From Palsa-504 sp963753225 (GTDB lineage: Bacteria; Actinomycetota; Actinomycetes; Streptosporangiales; Streptosporangiaceae): a stretch of 64,000 nucleotides of DNA. How positions within the stretch are numbered: position 1 is the first letter of the stretch; each line of letters opens with the position of its first letter. The stretch spans positions 1 through 64,000 of the forward strand of contig CAVWBQ010000026.1 in NCBI GenBank assembly GCA_963753225.1, read 5' to 3'. This document shows, piece after piece, positions 8,475 through 16,469 of this stretch. The notes under the pieces are model-generated. The model was not told where the DNA came from and searched no databases. It worked only from the letters and a program-made list of their open reading frames with translations. The position numbers and the translations under genes were made by a program.

Positions 8475-9431
8475 GTGATCGCGGCGGCGGTCGTGCAGCC
8501 GGGCGGGGACAGGCCAGTGCACGCCGGTCGCCCAGCCGAGGCGCTCGAACATGCGAATGACAGCAGCGGAAATATCGACCTGCCGGGGATCGGCACCATG
8601 CCTGGCACAGGCCGGATCGGAATGGTGCATATTGTGCCAGCTCTCGCCGAGGGAGAGCAGCGCGAGAGGCCACAAGTTGGTGGCGCGGTCGTAGCGCCGG
8701 GTGGTGAAGGGGCGGGCGCCGATCACGTGGCACAGCGAGTTGACGCTCCAGGTGACGTGCTGCAGCAGGGCGACGCGGACCAGTCCCGCCCACAGCAGGG
8801 CGGTCAGTGCGGTGTGCCAGCCGCCGATCGCCCAGCCCACGCCGAAAGGCAGCCCGAGTGACACAGCGCACAGGGCGGGGAACGCTGCCGATACCGCCCG
8901 CATGGCAGGGTCGGCCACCATGTCCGGGGCATAGCGCGCGGCCGGGGTGGGGTCATCCCGCAGCAGCCAGCCAACGTGCGCATGGACAAGACCGCGGAGC
9001 TGCCCGGGCAGGCTGGTTCCGTACCGGTAAGGCGAATGCGGGTCGCCTGGCCTGTCGGCAAAGGCGTGATGACGACGGTGGGTGGCGACCCAGCCGATGA
9101 CTTCACCCTCGAAGCTCATCGACCCCGCGATAGCCAGCACGACCCGCAGCGCTGGCGCCGCCGTGAAGCTGCGGTGGGTGAGCAGCCGGTGGAAACCGAT
9201 GGTCACCCCAAGCCCCGTCACCAGGTAGAAAGCCGTCGCGAGCAGCACGTCTGCGAGGCGCAGGCCGTGGCCCCAGGCGAGCCATACCGCCACCCCGAGC
9301 CCGGCGAACGGCACGATGACGATCGCGAACGTCACCGCTACCCGGACGGCACCCGCGACCGTGCGCGGGGGGCCGCCGGCGTCCGGGAATGGCTCCGTGC
9401 CTTCATAACCGGCACCGAGTTGAACAGCCAT
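8373..9431 (-). CDS. Acyl-CoA/fatty-acid desaturase with an Hsp20-derived C-terminal tail
   Basis: This is a membrane di-iron desaturase of the stearoyl-CoA type. The three histidine boxes HRLLTH, HRRHH and HNMHH are present in order, between hydrophobic spans near residues 30-80 and 165-230. The ATG at 9431 is chosen because AAAGGA lies eight bases upstream; the frame itself opens earlier. After the normal desaturase end (VHWPVPARLHDRR), the last 33 residues read RFYGAFRRSITLPSHVEADK then IEASAKDGVL. That is the beta-sheet core of a small heat-shock protein, and it ends at a stop. A deletion appears to have fused the two genes. Element E1 lies 206 bases upstream of the start. Confidence 0.85.
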   Translation of the reverse strand: MAVQLGAGYEGTEPFPDAGGPPRTVAGAVRVAVTFAIVIVPFAGLGVAVWLAWGHGLRLADVLLATAFYLVTGLGVTIGFHRLLTHRSFTAAPALRVVLAIAGSMSFEGEVIGWVATHRRHHAFADRPGDPHSPYRYGTSLPGQLRGLVHAHVGWLLRDDPTPAARYAPDMVADPAMRAVSAAFPALCAVSLGLPFGVGWAIGGWHTALTALLWAGLVRVALLQHVTWSVNSLCHVIGARPFTTRRYDRATNLWPLALLSLGESWHNMHHSDPACARHGADPRQVDISAAVIRMFERLGWATGVHWPVPARLHDRRRDHRTERFYGAFRRSITLPSHVEADKIEASAKDGVL

Positions 9432-9637
9432 CGGGGTCGTTCCTTTCTGGGCGATGCCGGAGACGCACAAACACGGCACCGGCCAGGCCGGAAAAATACA
9501 CGCGGCAAAGCCAGCAGGCGGCGCTGAATCGGCAGACCTGGTCGCCGGCTCCGCCATATAAATCGGGATGCAAGTATCTGCCGCGGGATCCAGCCTCCCG
9601 CTGGCGATAGCTCCGCACCCGTAATGTCCCGGGCATG

Positions 9638-9702
9638 AAAAACTCCGGATCCCGCTTCATAACCCGCTATTTATCGGGCGTAACCGCTGCCAGATCCGGA
9701 GC
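9638..9702 (-). ncRNA. Repeated structured element E1 (hairpin ending in a T5 run)
   Basis: Read leftward it begins GCTCCGGATCTGGCA, has an inner hairpin CCCG...CGGG with an A/T-rich loop, and closes with GGATCCGGAG followed by TTTTT. The outer arms CTCCGG/CCGGAG pair. The same layout recurs at 12701-12762 and 19762-19823 and, weakly, at 16350-16430. It sits 206 bases upstream of the desaturase start on the same strand. The stem plus T-run resembles an intrinsic terminator or attenuator. I cannot match it to a named RNA family. Confidence 0.55.
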
Positions 9703-9817
9703 AACGTTTATGACAATACCCTGCCCTTACCCTCGCGCCTAGCCCGGATCAAGACGAATCCGCCTGCTGATCACGCGTGGTCGGGATCCGAGACTCCCGT
9801 GGCCCTGCAAGCGGCCC

Positions 9818-10657
9818 TCACCTGGCGGTTGCGCGCTCGTCAAACCCGAGTAGGCGCGGGCGGAGATAGCGGAGCGCATGGCCCAGCATCCGGGAGACCT
9901 GCATCTGGGAGATGCCGAGCCGCTGGCCGATCTGGTCCTGGGTCATGCCACCGTAGAAGCGCATGAGCAGGATCTTCTGCTCGCGCGATGGCAGCTCGCC
10001 CCAGTGCGTGGCGAGGGCCCGCATGCAGAGCATGTGATCCATCTGCGGGTCCTCCTCGCCGAGGAGGTCAGCCAGTATGGCCGCCTCGGGCTGGCCGGCC
10101 AGCGGAGCGTCCAGCGAGGTCGGCTGAAAAGCCATCTCAGCCAGCTGGGCATCCCGCAGATCATGGCCGCTGACCCCAAGGGAAGCAGCCAGGTCGGACT
10201 CGGTCGGCGTGCGCCCCAGCTCCTGGGCCAGCTGCCAGGTCGCCGTACGGGCCTGCATCACCAGCTCTTTGACGGGCCGAACGACGTGAAGCTGCCAGCG
10301 CTTGTCCCGGAAGTGCCGTCTTATCTCGCCGTTAATATGCGAGCGGGCATAGGTGGCCAGGGAGCAGCCGACGGCCGGATCGAAGTTGTTGATCGCCGCG
10401 ACCAGCCCGACGTACCCCACCTGCATCAGGTCCTCAGCCGGCTCAGAATCTCGCCTATATCGCTGGACGCAGGACCAGACCAGGCCACGGTAGCGGCCGA
10501 CCAGCAGCTCGCACGCCGCTATCCGCCGCCGGCTGAAGCGCGGCAGCGAGCCGGCGATGCCCAGCAGCTCACGGTCATCCAGCTCGGCGAGCTCACGGTG
10601 CATCCAGCCTGCCGGAGCAGGCGGCGCTGGTCTCGGCTGGCGGGTAGGACTTGTCAT
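9818..10657 (-). CDS. SigB/SigF-family RNA polymerase sigma factor
   Basis: The 279-residue product has region 2 (YRRDSEPAEDLMQVGYVGLV, then AINNFDPAVGCSLATYARSHINGEIRRHFRDKRW), region 3 (KELVMQARTATWQLAQELGR) and a region 4 helix-turn-helix (LPSREQKILLMRFYGGMTQD...LGISQMQVSRML). The INGEIRRHFRDKRW signature is typical of stress and sporulation sigma factors of the SigB/F/G group, which are normally held by anti-sigma kinases and released by STAS antagonists. The island's STAS genes are candidate partners, but no RsbW-type anti-sigma kinase is visible here. A nearby paralogue with a deletion lies at 16470. Confidence 0.9.
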   Translation of the reverse strand: MTSPTRQPRPAPPAPAGWMHRELAELDDRELLGIAGSLPRFSRRRIAACELLVGRYRGLVWSCVQRYRRDSEPAEDLMQVGYVGLVAAINNFDPAVGCSLATYARSHINGEIRRHFRDKRWQLHVVRPVKELVMQARTATWQLAQELGRTPTESDLAASLGVSGHDLRDAQLAEMAFQPTSLDAPLAGQPEAAILADLLGEEDPQMDHMLCMRALATHWGELPSREQKILLMRFYGGMTQDQIGQRLGISQMQVSRMLGHALRYLRPRLLGFDERATAR

Positions 10658-10812
10658 GGCGCATAACCTGGCCTACCTGGATTGTCAGGTGCCGCCAGGG
10701 TCCAGAGCAGCCGGAGTCGCAATCTCGCCCGCATGCTGGCACAAGGGCGATAGTCGCTAGGCCCAGCGTACCCTGCTGACCGTCCCCGCAGCCGCTCGCC
10801 CCGGCGGCGCGA

Positions 10813-12069
10813 TCACACGTCCGCTCCATACCTGCCTGCCACCCTGGGGAAGGCACGCCGGGTCTGCGGTGCGTCCGACGGGGGCGTGGCACCGGCGAGT
10901 TCCTTCATCGTGATGCGGGCCTGCCGGGGCAGCCTGCGCGGACTGGTGCTGATGAGCGCGGGTGCGTACCGCCAGGTGAGGCAAGCGAGGGCGCCGAGGG
11001 GGATGGAGGGCAGATAGGTGACGGCCCGGTACATCAAGATGGCGGCCGTTACCTGCGCGCTGGCCTTGTGGCCGGCACCGCCGGCCAGGATGCCGATCAG
11101 GCCGAGTTCGGTGATCCCCAGGCCGCCCGGGGTAATGGGCATGGCGGTGAGCAGCCGGATGAATGCGAAAGCCGCCAGGGAGGTCTGCCAGGGCAGCTGG
11201 GCCTGGGACAGGCTGACGGCGCGCAGGCATACCAGCAGGACGAGCCACAGCATGAGGTGGCTGGCCACGGTGGCGGCGGTAATCCGCCAGCCTCGGGCAG
11301 CGAGCAGGGCGCCGGCCCGGTCCCGGAAGCCGGGCAGCGATGCTGCGGCGCTGGCGGGGGGTGCCCGACGTGCCAGCCGGGCCGCGACGGCCAGGCCGTA
11401 CTGCAGTACGCGGCCCGCGCGGAGCGCGAAGGCCTCGCTGTGCAGCAGGAGACCAAGGCCGCCGACCATGGCGGCGAGCACGGCCAGGCCCGCGGCCGCA
11501 CCGATGATCATGGTGGCATCGGGCCGGCTGGCCGTAGCCATGACCAGGACGGCGAGGACAGGCAAGCCCGTGAGGGTGAAGACGTTCCAGATCCCGGTCA
11601 CCAGGGTGTACAGAACGTAGTCGGCGGTGCTGAGCCCCCAGCTGGACAGCATGGCCCAGCCGACGCCCACGGCGACGGCACCGCCGGCGGGCAAGGTGCT
11701 GGCCACAGCGTTGGAGCCGAGACTGACCGCTGCCGCCTGGCGTAGCCCTATCCAGGGCAGCACGGCCCGGATCGTGATCCAGTAGGTCACCATGCTGGCG
11801 GCGGCCGCAGTGCCGACCAGCAGCGCGTACGGCCAGGTCATCGCATCAATGCTGGCCCACACGGCACGGTAGGACGCGATATGCGGGAGGGCCAGCCCGA
11901 AAGCCGCCGCTATAAGAGCGGCCGGCACCGCAGTACGAAGGATCACGCGGCCGCGCCCGGCTCGCGGGCCGGCCGTCACCGGCCCGGCGTCGGCACTCAC
12001 CAGCTCCGGTCTCTCACGGTGAGCGGCAAGGGCATGCGCAGCGGACCCGCGTGCGGACGGATTCAGCAT
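10813..12069 (-). CDS. Lysylphosphatidylglycerol synthase-type / UPF0104 integral membrane protein
   Basis: The product has about eight hydrophobic segments and the motif TPGGLGITELGLIG near residue 320, the signature of the AglD/LPG-synthase transmembrane (YbhN) family of flippase-like membrane proteins. The ATG at 12069 is preferred because longer versions would overlap the upstream small membrane gene by over 100 bases. The N-terminal 50 residues are hydrophilic and the C-terminal tail is basic. Members of this family translocate or bind lipid substrates; the substrate here is unknown. It lies downstream of the sORF/DUF6458-like pair on the same strand. Confidence 0.75.
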   Translation of the reverse strand: MLNPSARGSAAHALAAHRERPELVSADAGPVTAGPRAGRGRVILRTAVPAALIAAAFGLALPHIASYRAVWASIDAMTWPYALLVGTAAAASMVTYWITIRAVLPWIGLRQAAAVSLGSNAVASTLPAGGAVAVGVGWAMLSSWGLSTADYVLYTLVTGIWNVFTLTGLPVLAVLVMATASRPDATMIIGAAAGLAVLAAMVGGLGLLLHSEAFALRAGRVLQYGLAVAARLARRAPPASAAASLPGFRDRAGALLAARGWRITAATVASHLMLWLVLLVCLRAVSLSQAQLPWQTSLAAFAFIRLLTAMPITPGGLGITELGLIGILAGGAGHKASAQVTAAILMYRAVTYLPSIPLGALACLTWRYAPALISTSPRRLPRQARITMKELAGATPPSDAPQTRRAFPRVAGRYGADV

Positions 12070-12121
12070 CCCGCTGGGTGCCAGACTGGCCGGGACTGGT
12101 CTGAGCCCAGCGGCAACGCCG

Positions 12122-12493
12122 TCATAAGATACGGTGCGCCGCCCGGTGCTCGCTTTCCCGCAGTGCGGACTCCCGGTCACGGTTTCGACGAACCTCGAGC
12201 TGGCGGCCGGCCCTGGCAGGCATTCCATTGGCGGACGGGGGCGCCCCGCGGCCGAAACCGCCGTAGTGGTTACGGCGACGGTCCAGCGGCCCCCAGACCA
12301 GCAGCGACAACAGCAGGCTGAAGACGCCCGCCAGCATCACGATGACACTCACAACGTGCGCATTCAGGCCGTAGGTGAACGTTGCGGGGACAGCAAACCG
12401 CAAGATCACCCCGACCGCGACCAGAGCGATGCCGACGCCGGTACTGATCATCCGCCGTCCGTCCACCGGCACGACGAGACCGCGATTGCTCAC
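12122..12493 (-). CDS. Small two-span membrane protein, DUF6458-like
   Basis: The 123-residue product has two membrane segments (GVGIALVAVGVILRFAV and VVSVIVMLAGVFSLLLSLLVW) separated by a short loop, then a basic, hydrophilic tail of about 50 residues. This is the layout of actinobacterial DUF6458 proteins, although the tail is longer than usual. The GTG start overlaps the stop of a 24-codon ORF as GTGA. Element E2 lies 207 bases upstream. I infer a role in envelope stress only from the island context. Confidence 0.6.
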   Translation of the reverse strand: MSNRGLVVPVDGRRMISTGVGIALVAVGVILRFAVPATFTYGLNAHVVSVIVMLAGVFSLLLSLLVWGPLDRRRNHYGGFGRGAPPSANGMPARAGRQLEVRRNRDRESALRESEHRAAHRIL

Positions 12494-12564
12494 CGGTGCG
12501 CGGTCCTGCGGCCGCCCATGGCGGCTCGGCTGGTGACCAGATGGAGCCAGGCGATGTTATCCAT
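12490..12564 (-). CDS. 24-residue small ORF (possible leader peptide)
   Basis: ATG at 12564 follows GAGGAG by six bases and opens a 24-codon frame beginning MDNIAWLHLVTSRAAM and ending GGRRTAHR. Its stop overlaps the next start as GTGA, so it is likely to be translationally coupled to the membrane protein below. The strong ribosome binding site and the overlap are the evidence for expression. It sits between element E2 and the DUF6458-like gene, so it could be a leader peptide. No family is recognised. Confidence 0.45.
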   Translation of the reverse strand: MDNIAWLHLVTSRAAMGGRRTAHR

Positions 12565-12700
12565 AACCGACTCCTCGATCAGTGACGAATTGACGTGCGG
12601 ATAGCCGGTTCGGTGCGACATATAGCGCAAGGAGAAGATATTTCCTGAGGGTTACCGCCCTTTCTGCCAGGCACGCCTCTAATTGGACCGGCCAGGACGT

Positions 12701-12762
12701 AAAAACTCCGGCTCCCGCATTGCTCCCGCCATATCCGCGGGTAAACTGCCAGGGTCCGGAGC
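12701..12762 (-). ncRNA. Repeated structured element E2 (hairpin ending in a T5 run)
   Basis: Leftward it reads GCTCCGGACCCTGGCA, then an inner hairpin CCCGC-GGATATG-GCGGG, then GGGAGCCGGAG and TTTTT. The architecture and both outer arms match E1 and E3. It lies 136 bases upstream of the small ORF and 207 bases upstream of the DUF6458-like start. The inner stem here is a perfect five-base pairing. Confidence 0.55.
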
Positions 12763-12923
12763 GATAGTGTCACGGTACATCTTCGCAACATCCAATGTCA
12801 ATGGACCAGATCGGCCAGAAGCAAAAGGCCAAGCGTGCGAACCGCGTCAAGCCATAACCAAAAGACGGTGAGCGCCCAGGGAATTCCTCTCCATCGCCTG
12901 TTCGGCGCGAGCGACCCGGTACA

Positions 12924-13415
12924 TCAGCCAGGCGCTGGCAAAGTCCTGGCCGGCGGTGATTGGGTGCTTTGCGACCTGCCGGTGACGGCAGCCCTGCCCA
13001 GCGCGGCGATCACATCCGCTGGGCCGAGGGTGATCGCGAGGACGTCGCTCAACCGAGTCAGCGTGATTAGGCGGCGCACCGATGGGGTGGGCGCCGCAAG
13101 TTGCAGCGAACCGCCGGCGGCGCGGGCGCGCTGCTGCAGTCGCAGGAACAGGTTCAGCCCGGCGCAGTCGCAGAACCGCAGGCCGGCCAGGTCCAGGATG
13201 AGGTGGCTGCCGGTGTCAGCAAGCGGCTCGAGCTGCCCGCTCAGGCCGGGCACGGTGCCAGCGTCGAGTTCGCCGTTGACAACGACGACAGCTAGATGTC
13301 CGCCTGACTGGATATCCCAGGTCAGCTGCTTCCCGACGTAGCGGGTCAAGCGCCCGCGAACCAGCGGATGATCGGCATCGCGGCGTCGCCGAAATAACAT
13401 CCTGCGCATCATCAT
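12924..13415 (-). CDS. STAS-domain protein lacking the phosphorylatable serine
   Basis: The protein has a basic N-terminus and a STAS domain from about residue 35 (LAVVVVNGELDAGTVPGLSG, LILDLAGLRFCDCAGLNLFL, then RLQQRARAAGGSL). The position of DSSGL reads DCAGL, so the serine normally phosphorylated by the anti-sigma kinase is alanine. If it binds such a kinase it would mimic the unphosphorylated, active state. GGAGG precedes three adjacent in-frame ATG codons (13415, 13412, 13409); the third has the best spacing. The last 20 residues are proline-rich and unlike the family. Confidence 0.75.
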   Translation of the reverse strand: MMMRRMLFRRRRDADHPLVRGRLTRYVGKQLTWDIQSGGHLAVVVVNGELDAGTVPGLSGQLEPLADTGSHLILDLAGLRFCDCAGLNLFLRLQQRARAAGGSLQLAAPTPSVRRLITLTRLSDVLAITLGPADVIAALGRAAVTGRSQSTQSPPARTLPAPG

Positions 13416-13641
13416 GCCTCCGGTCACGCTAGGGTGCGCCACCGGGGGTCTGGAGTGGCCCAAGGAACGATCACGAAACCAGCCGGGAATAGGCCGATAA
13501 CTAACCAGGTCGTGACTCAGCGTACATGCAGGTACAACCCGCCGCAAGGGCCATCCGGCGGCTGACCGTGGTACGTAGCTCCGGATCCGTGCCCAGCCAA
13601 CCCAGAACCTGCCGGTCCTCGCTCGCAGTCAGTGCCCACGG

Positions 13642-14325
13642 TCAGCTGGCGGAGATGAGTCCGTCAGACCCGGATCTGGCGCGTTGAGGGTGAGGCCTGA
13701 CGAAGCGGCAATGCAGCGTGATAGCGGCGCTGGAAACAGCCGCCCACCCGCACCACACCGAAGCGAACCCGGAAATGGTGAGCCGGGCAATGATGACGAC
13801 GGCAATCAGGTTGACGACGCCGAACAGCACGACGTTGCGGTAGCCCGATATCAGCAGCGGCCCGCATACGGCGACGACATAGAGCGCGACGATCACCAGG
13901 CCGTCAGGCAACCGGATGCCGTAGGAGAGGTGGTACGGGTCCAGCTTCACGCCGACCGGGCCACGGACCATCGCCGCGAGCAGCGTCACGGCGATCACCA
14001 CCCCGATCAATGCGAAGGGCGCCATGACCTGCTTTCGCCTCCTGGCCGGCTCCGCCGCGATGACGGCCAGGGGGACGAATACGGGCAGCACGACGAAGGC
14101 GATCAGCAGGTAAGCCCACAGCGCGACATGGCCGATCCCACGCGGCACATGGCCCTGGAGCCACAGCCAGACCAGCGCCTCGATGAACTGGTGGGCACCA
14201 AGCAGCGCGGGGATCCACGCCAGCGCGATGAACTCGCGGCGCCGGCCGATATGGCGGACAGCATCGACGCCGATCGCGCATATCAGCAAGCCGCCGCCGA
14301 CGTCCGCCTGAGGCGAGAAGCACAC
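13642..14325 (-). CDS. DUF6629 family membrane protein
   Basis: The protein starts MCFSPQADVGGGLLICAIGV, followed by LAWIPALLGAHQFIEALVWL and further hydrophobic segments, about seven in total. The MCFS start and the HQFIEALVWL motif are characteristic of actinobacterial DUF6629 integral membrane proteins, whose function is unknown. The start is a GTG with AGAGGG upstream. It is just downstream of the GAF-ANTAR gene at 14362-15123, with a 36-base gap, and may be cotranscribed with it. Confidence 0.75.
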   Translation of the reverse strand: MCFSPQADVGGGLLICAIGVDAVRHIGRRREFIALAWIPALLGAHQFIEALVWLWLQGHVPRGIGHVALWAYLLIAFVVLPVFVPLAVIAAEPARRRKQVMAPFALIGVVIAVTLLAAMVRGPVGVKLDPYHLSYGIRLPDGLVIVALYVVAVCGPLLISGYRNVVLFGVVNLIAVVIIARLTISGFASVWCGWAAVSSAAITLHCRFVRPHPQRARSGSDGLISAS

Positions 14326-14361
14326 GCGGTTCCCTCTCTGGCTGGGGGCGTGTGGCGGGGG

Positions 14362-15123
14362 TTACGGGCTGAGGCGAGGGGCTGGCCGAGGCCGGGGCCT
14401 GCCCTCCGGGCCTGCGAGGGGCTCGGTGCCGTCGATGAACGCCCGGGCCAGGTCGGACAGGCGGCGGTTGCTGGTCCGGGCGCGGTCGCGGAGCAGGGTG
14501 AAGGCCTGGTCCATATCCACCCCGAGACGCTCGGCGAGCTTGCCCTTGGCCTGCTCGATGATCACCCGGCTGTTCAGCGCGGTCTGCAGCTGCTCGTTCA
14601 AGATGTCGCTGTGCCGCATGCCGCGCTCATGCAGCAAGCTGATGGTGGCCACGTCGGCCAGCGCCTGGCCGACCCGGATGCCGGCCGGGGCCAGCACGCC
14701 CGGATCGGCCCGGAACAGGTTCAGCGCGCCGATCACCTGCTCGCGCAGCCGCATCGGCAGGGCCTGCACCGCGGCGAACCCGGCCTGCCGCGCGGCGGGC
14801 ACGAACCGCGGCCAGCGCGCCGCCGCCACGGCCAGGTCCGCGGCCACGACGGGCGCACCGGTCCGGAAGCAGTCCAGGCACGGACCCTGATCGTTTTGCA
14901 GCTGGAACAGCTCAAGCAGCCGGGCGGTCTCGCTGGAGGCCGCCACCACCCGCAGCTCACCGCGCGGATCAGCCAGCAGCAGCCCCGCCGCGGACACATC
15001 CAGCAGCTGCACGCTGCGGTCAGTCAGCACATGCAGGAAATCGATCACGTCAAACCCGGCCACCATCGTGTCCGTCAGCTCAACGAACGTCTCCGACAGC
15101 AGCTCCGCATCCATCCCGCTCAC
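14362..15123 (-). CDS. GAF-ANTAR regulator, copy A of an identical inverted pair
   Basis: Residues about 15-150 form a GAF sensor domain (DRSVQLLDVSAAGLLLADPR, QGPCLDCFRTGAPVVAADL). Residues 165-230 form an ANTAR RNA-binding domain (LQTALNSRVIIEQAKGKLAE, then RLGVDMDQAFTLLRDRAR). ANTAR proteins act as antiterminators by binding paired hairpins in leader RNA. From the GTG at 15123 to LAGPE the product is identical to the gene at 21121; only the C-terminal tails differ (GRPRPRPAPRLSP here). The GTG start is inferred from the other copy, where it has a GGAG ribosome binding site. The copy boundary lies one base upstream of this start. Confidence 0.85.
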   Translation of the reverse strand: MSGMDAELLSETFVELTDTMVAGFDVIDFLHVLTDRSVQLLDVSAAGLLLADPRGELRVVAASSETARLLELFQLQNDQGPCLDCFRTGAPVVAADLAVAAARWPRFVPAARQAGFAAVQALPMRLREQVIGALNLFRADPGVLAPAGIRVGQALADVATISLLHERGMRHSDILNEQLQTALNSRVIIEQAKGKLAERLGVDMDQAFTLLRDRARTSNRRLSDLARAFIDGTEPLAGPEGRPRPRPAPRLSP

Positions 15124-15124
15124 C
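14403..15124 (-). repeat. 722-bp inverted repeat, left arm
   Basis: This segment is the reverse complement of 21120-21841. I compared both ends and about 250 internal bases directly and found no difference; the translations of the whole segment in several frames are also identical. The match begins one base before the GTG start and ends in the codons after LAGPE. The flanking bases differ on both sides. The arms are 6.0 kb apart. Confidence 0.9.
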
Positions 15125-15686
15125 CTCTTAGTAACAGCCAGCAAGTCCGGCCAGCGCGGGTAAGCGCGCGCTGTCTCACGCCTGGCCGACTCATCGCGGG
15201 CCTAGGCCAGGACACAGCCACAGGCGCCGCGCGACGATGTCACGGACCAGGCCGGGCACACCCTTCGGTCACGAGCATACGCGCAGGCGGTCACGAGCAT
15301 ACGCGCAGGCGCGCAGCCGGAAAAGGGCCGACACGAAGCGTCGCACGAACCGCGACCTGACGGGCGGTCCAGAAGTAACGGACGCGCCCAGGGCGGCTGC
15401 CTGGGACGGCGGCGTCGAGATCATTACCGTTGCCATGGCGGCGATGGCGAACGTCGGCTCGCCCGTGGTAACTTCAGCCTGTTGCCCTGGACCCCGGCGG
15501 CTGATGGTGATCGCCACCTGCGGATACTGCCGAGATGCCGGGAGCATGTGATGCGGGGATTCAGCCAGATAACCGGCCCTCGTACTTCGGTCGTGGTCAG
15601 CGCGCCCGATGACGGGAACGCGGACGGCCACCGAGCTAGCCGCTGGGCCCGGACTCCGCCCGGCTTCCGGATCATGAAGGAAGCCC
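15125..15686. other. Gene-poor 560-bp spacer
   Basis: No convincing coding region is found here on either strand; the open frames lack recognisable families and good starts. The visible structure is a 22-bp tandem duplication near 15266. The last 20 bases carry the AAGGAAG ribosome binding site of the rightward STAS gene. The divergent promoters for that gene and for GAF-ANTAR copy A must lie in this stretch, but I could not assign them. Confidence 0.5.
15266..15309. repeat. 22-bp perfect tandem duplication
   Basis: The unit CGGTCACGAGCATACGCGCA plus GG occurs twice head to tail, at 15266-15287 and 15288-15309. It lies in the non-coding spacer between divergent genes. Two copies only, so it may be a replication slippage product; a pair of direct binding sites is an alternative. 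Confidence 0.8.
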
Positions 15687-16241
15687 ATGCTTAACGTGGA
15701 TCTCATCGTTCGCGAGTTGGACGGTCAGGCAGTCGTCGCCCTGCGCGGGGAGCTTTGCCTGGCGGACACCCCGGGTGTCGCGACCCATCTGATCGCGGCC
15801 GTGGCGGCCTTCGGGCCATCGGTCATCGTCGATCTTGCGGGTCTGGACGGCATCGGTTACAGCGGCCTGTCGGTGCTGCTGCGAGTGCGGAAATGGGTTC
15901 GGCGAAGCGGCGGTGACCTGCCCCTGGCCGCCCCGCGGGGGCCGGTGCGCCAGATTCTGGAAGTCACTGGCCTGATGAGTGTCTTCTCGGTGTATCCCAG
16001 CGTGGAACAGGCCGCGAACAACACAAGACAGGCTCGGGCGTGGTCACCGGAGGCGCCGCAGCGGCTCCAGGCCGCCATGGTTACCGGGTCTGGCCGCCAG
16101 CGGCCGGTATGCCGTACCGCCGGTCCTTGCCTGGTCCGGCCGCTGTCCAGGCGCGGAATGTGCCGGTCTCAACGAATTGCGCGGAATGCTTGCGTTAAGC
16201 GGCGCTCGCCGGGAGGGACAACCACGGCCTGTCACGACTGA
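15687..16241 (+). CDS. STAS-domain anti-sigma factor antagonist with an extended tail
   Basis: The ATG follows AAGGAAG. Residues 1-112 are a clear STAS domain (LNVDLIVRELDGQAVVALRG, VIVDLAGLDGIGYSGLSVLL, ILEVTGLMSVFSVYPSVEQA). The acceptor motif DSSGL reads GYSGL, keeping the serine at the phosphorylation position. Beyond residue about 115 the sequence becomes arginine-, serine- and cysteine-rich with no family similarity, and the family usually ends near here. The tail may therefore be readthrough of lost or frameshifted sequence. The gene is divergent from GAF-ANTAR copy A. Confidence 0.75.
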   Translation: MLNVDLIVRELDGQAVVALRGELCLADTPGVATHLIAAVAAFGPSVIVDLAGLDGIGYSGLSVLLRVRKWVRRSGGDLPLAAPRGPVRQILEVTGLMSVFSVYPSVEQAANNTRQARAWSPEAPQRLQAAMVTGSGRQRPVCRTAGPCLVRPLSRRGMCRSQRIARNACVKRRSPGGTTTACHD

Positions 16242-16349
16242 TCAGGTGATCTCTCCGCAGGCCTTGTCGTCGCCGTGAGAGTTGCCTAGCCCATTCACGA
16301 ATATGGAAAACGTCACCTTGCCCGCAGGTGCATAGTTACGCACCTACTG

Positions 16350-16430
16350 CCCCGGACCCCGGCAAGTCTAATTCGGCCTTCTGCGAACCGAGGTTGGCAT
16401 GGTGGCAATTTCTTCCGGAACAGTTTCTTT
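16350..16430 (+). ncRNA. Possible diverged copy E4 of the repeated structured element
   Basis: Read rightward, CTACTGCCCCGGACCCCGGC resembles the 5' part of E3 (GTACTGCTCCGGACCCGGCA), and TTCCGGAACAGTTTCTTTCG resembles its 3' end (CCGGAGTTTTTCTTTCG). The middle is not conserved and the inner hairpin is not obvious. It lies about 40 bases upstream of the truncated sigma gene, on the same strand. If real, it is the only copy in the rightward orientation, again placed upstream of a gene. Confidence 0.3.
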
Positions 16431-16469
16431 CGCGGGACCGGGCTGGGTTCCCCCGCCCCGCCAGCCCGG

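Noticed and set aside
9638..9702. E1 as a c-di-GMP, ydaO or other named riboswitch
   Set aside because: I could not match the conserved cores of those classes; only generic hairpin and T-run features are shared.
12579..12791. Leftward 70-codon frame overlapping element E2
   Set aside because: It spans the structured element, has no family similarity and lacks a ribosome binding site.
15269..15706. Leftward frame in the gene-poor spacer
   Set aside because: It overlaps the start of the rightward STAS gene and has no recognisable domain or ribosome binding site.
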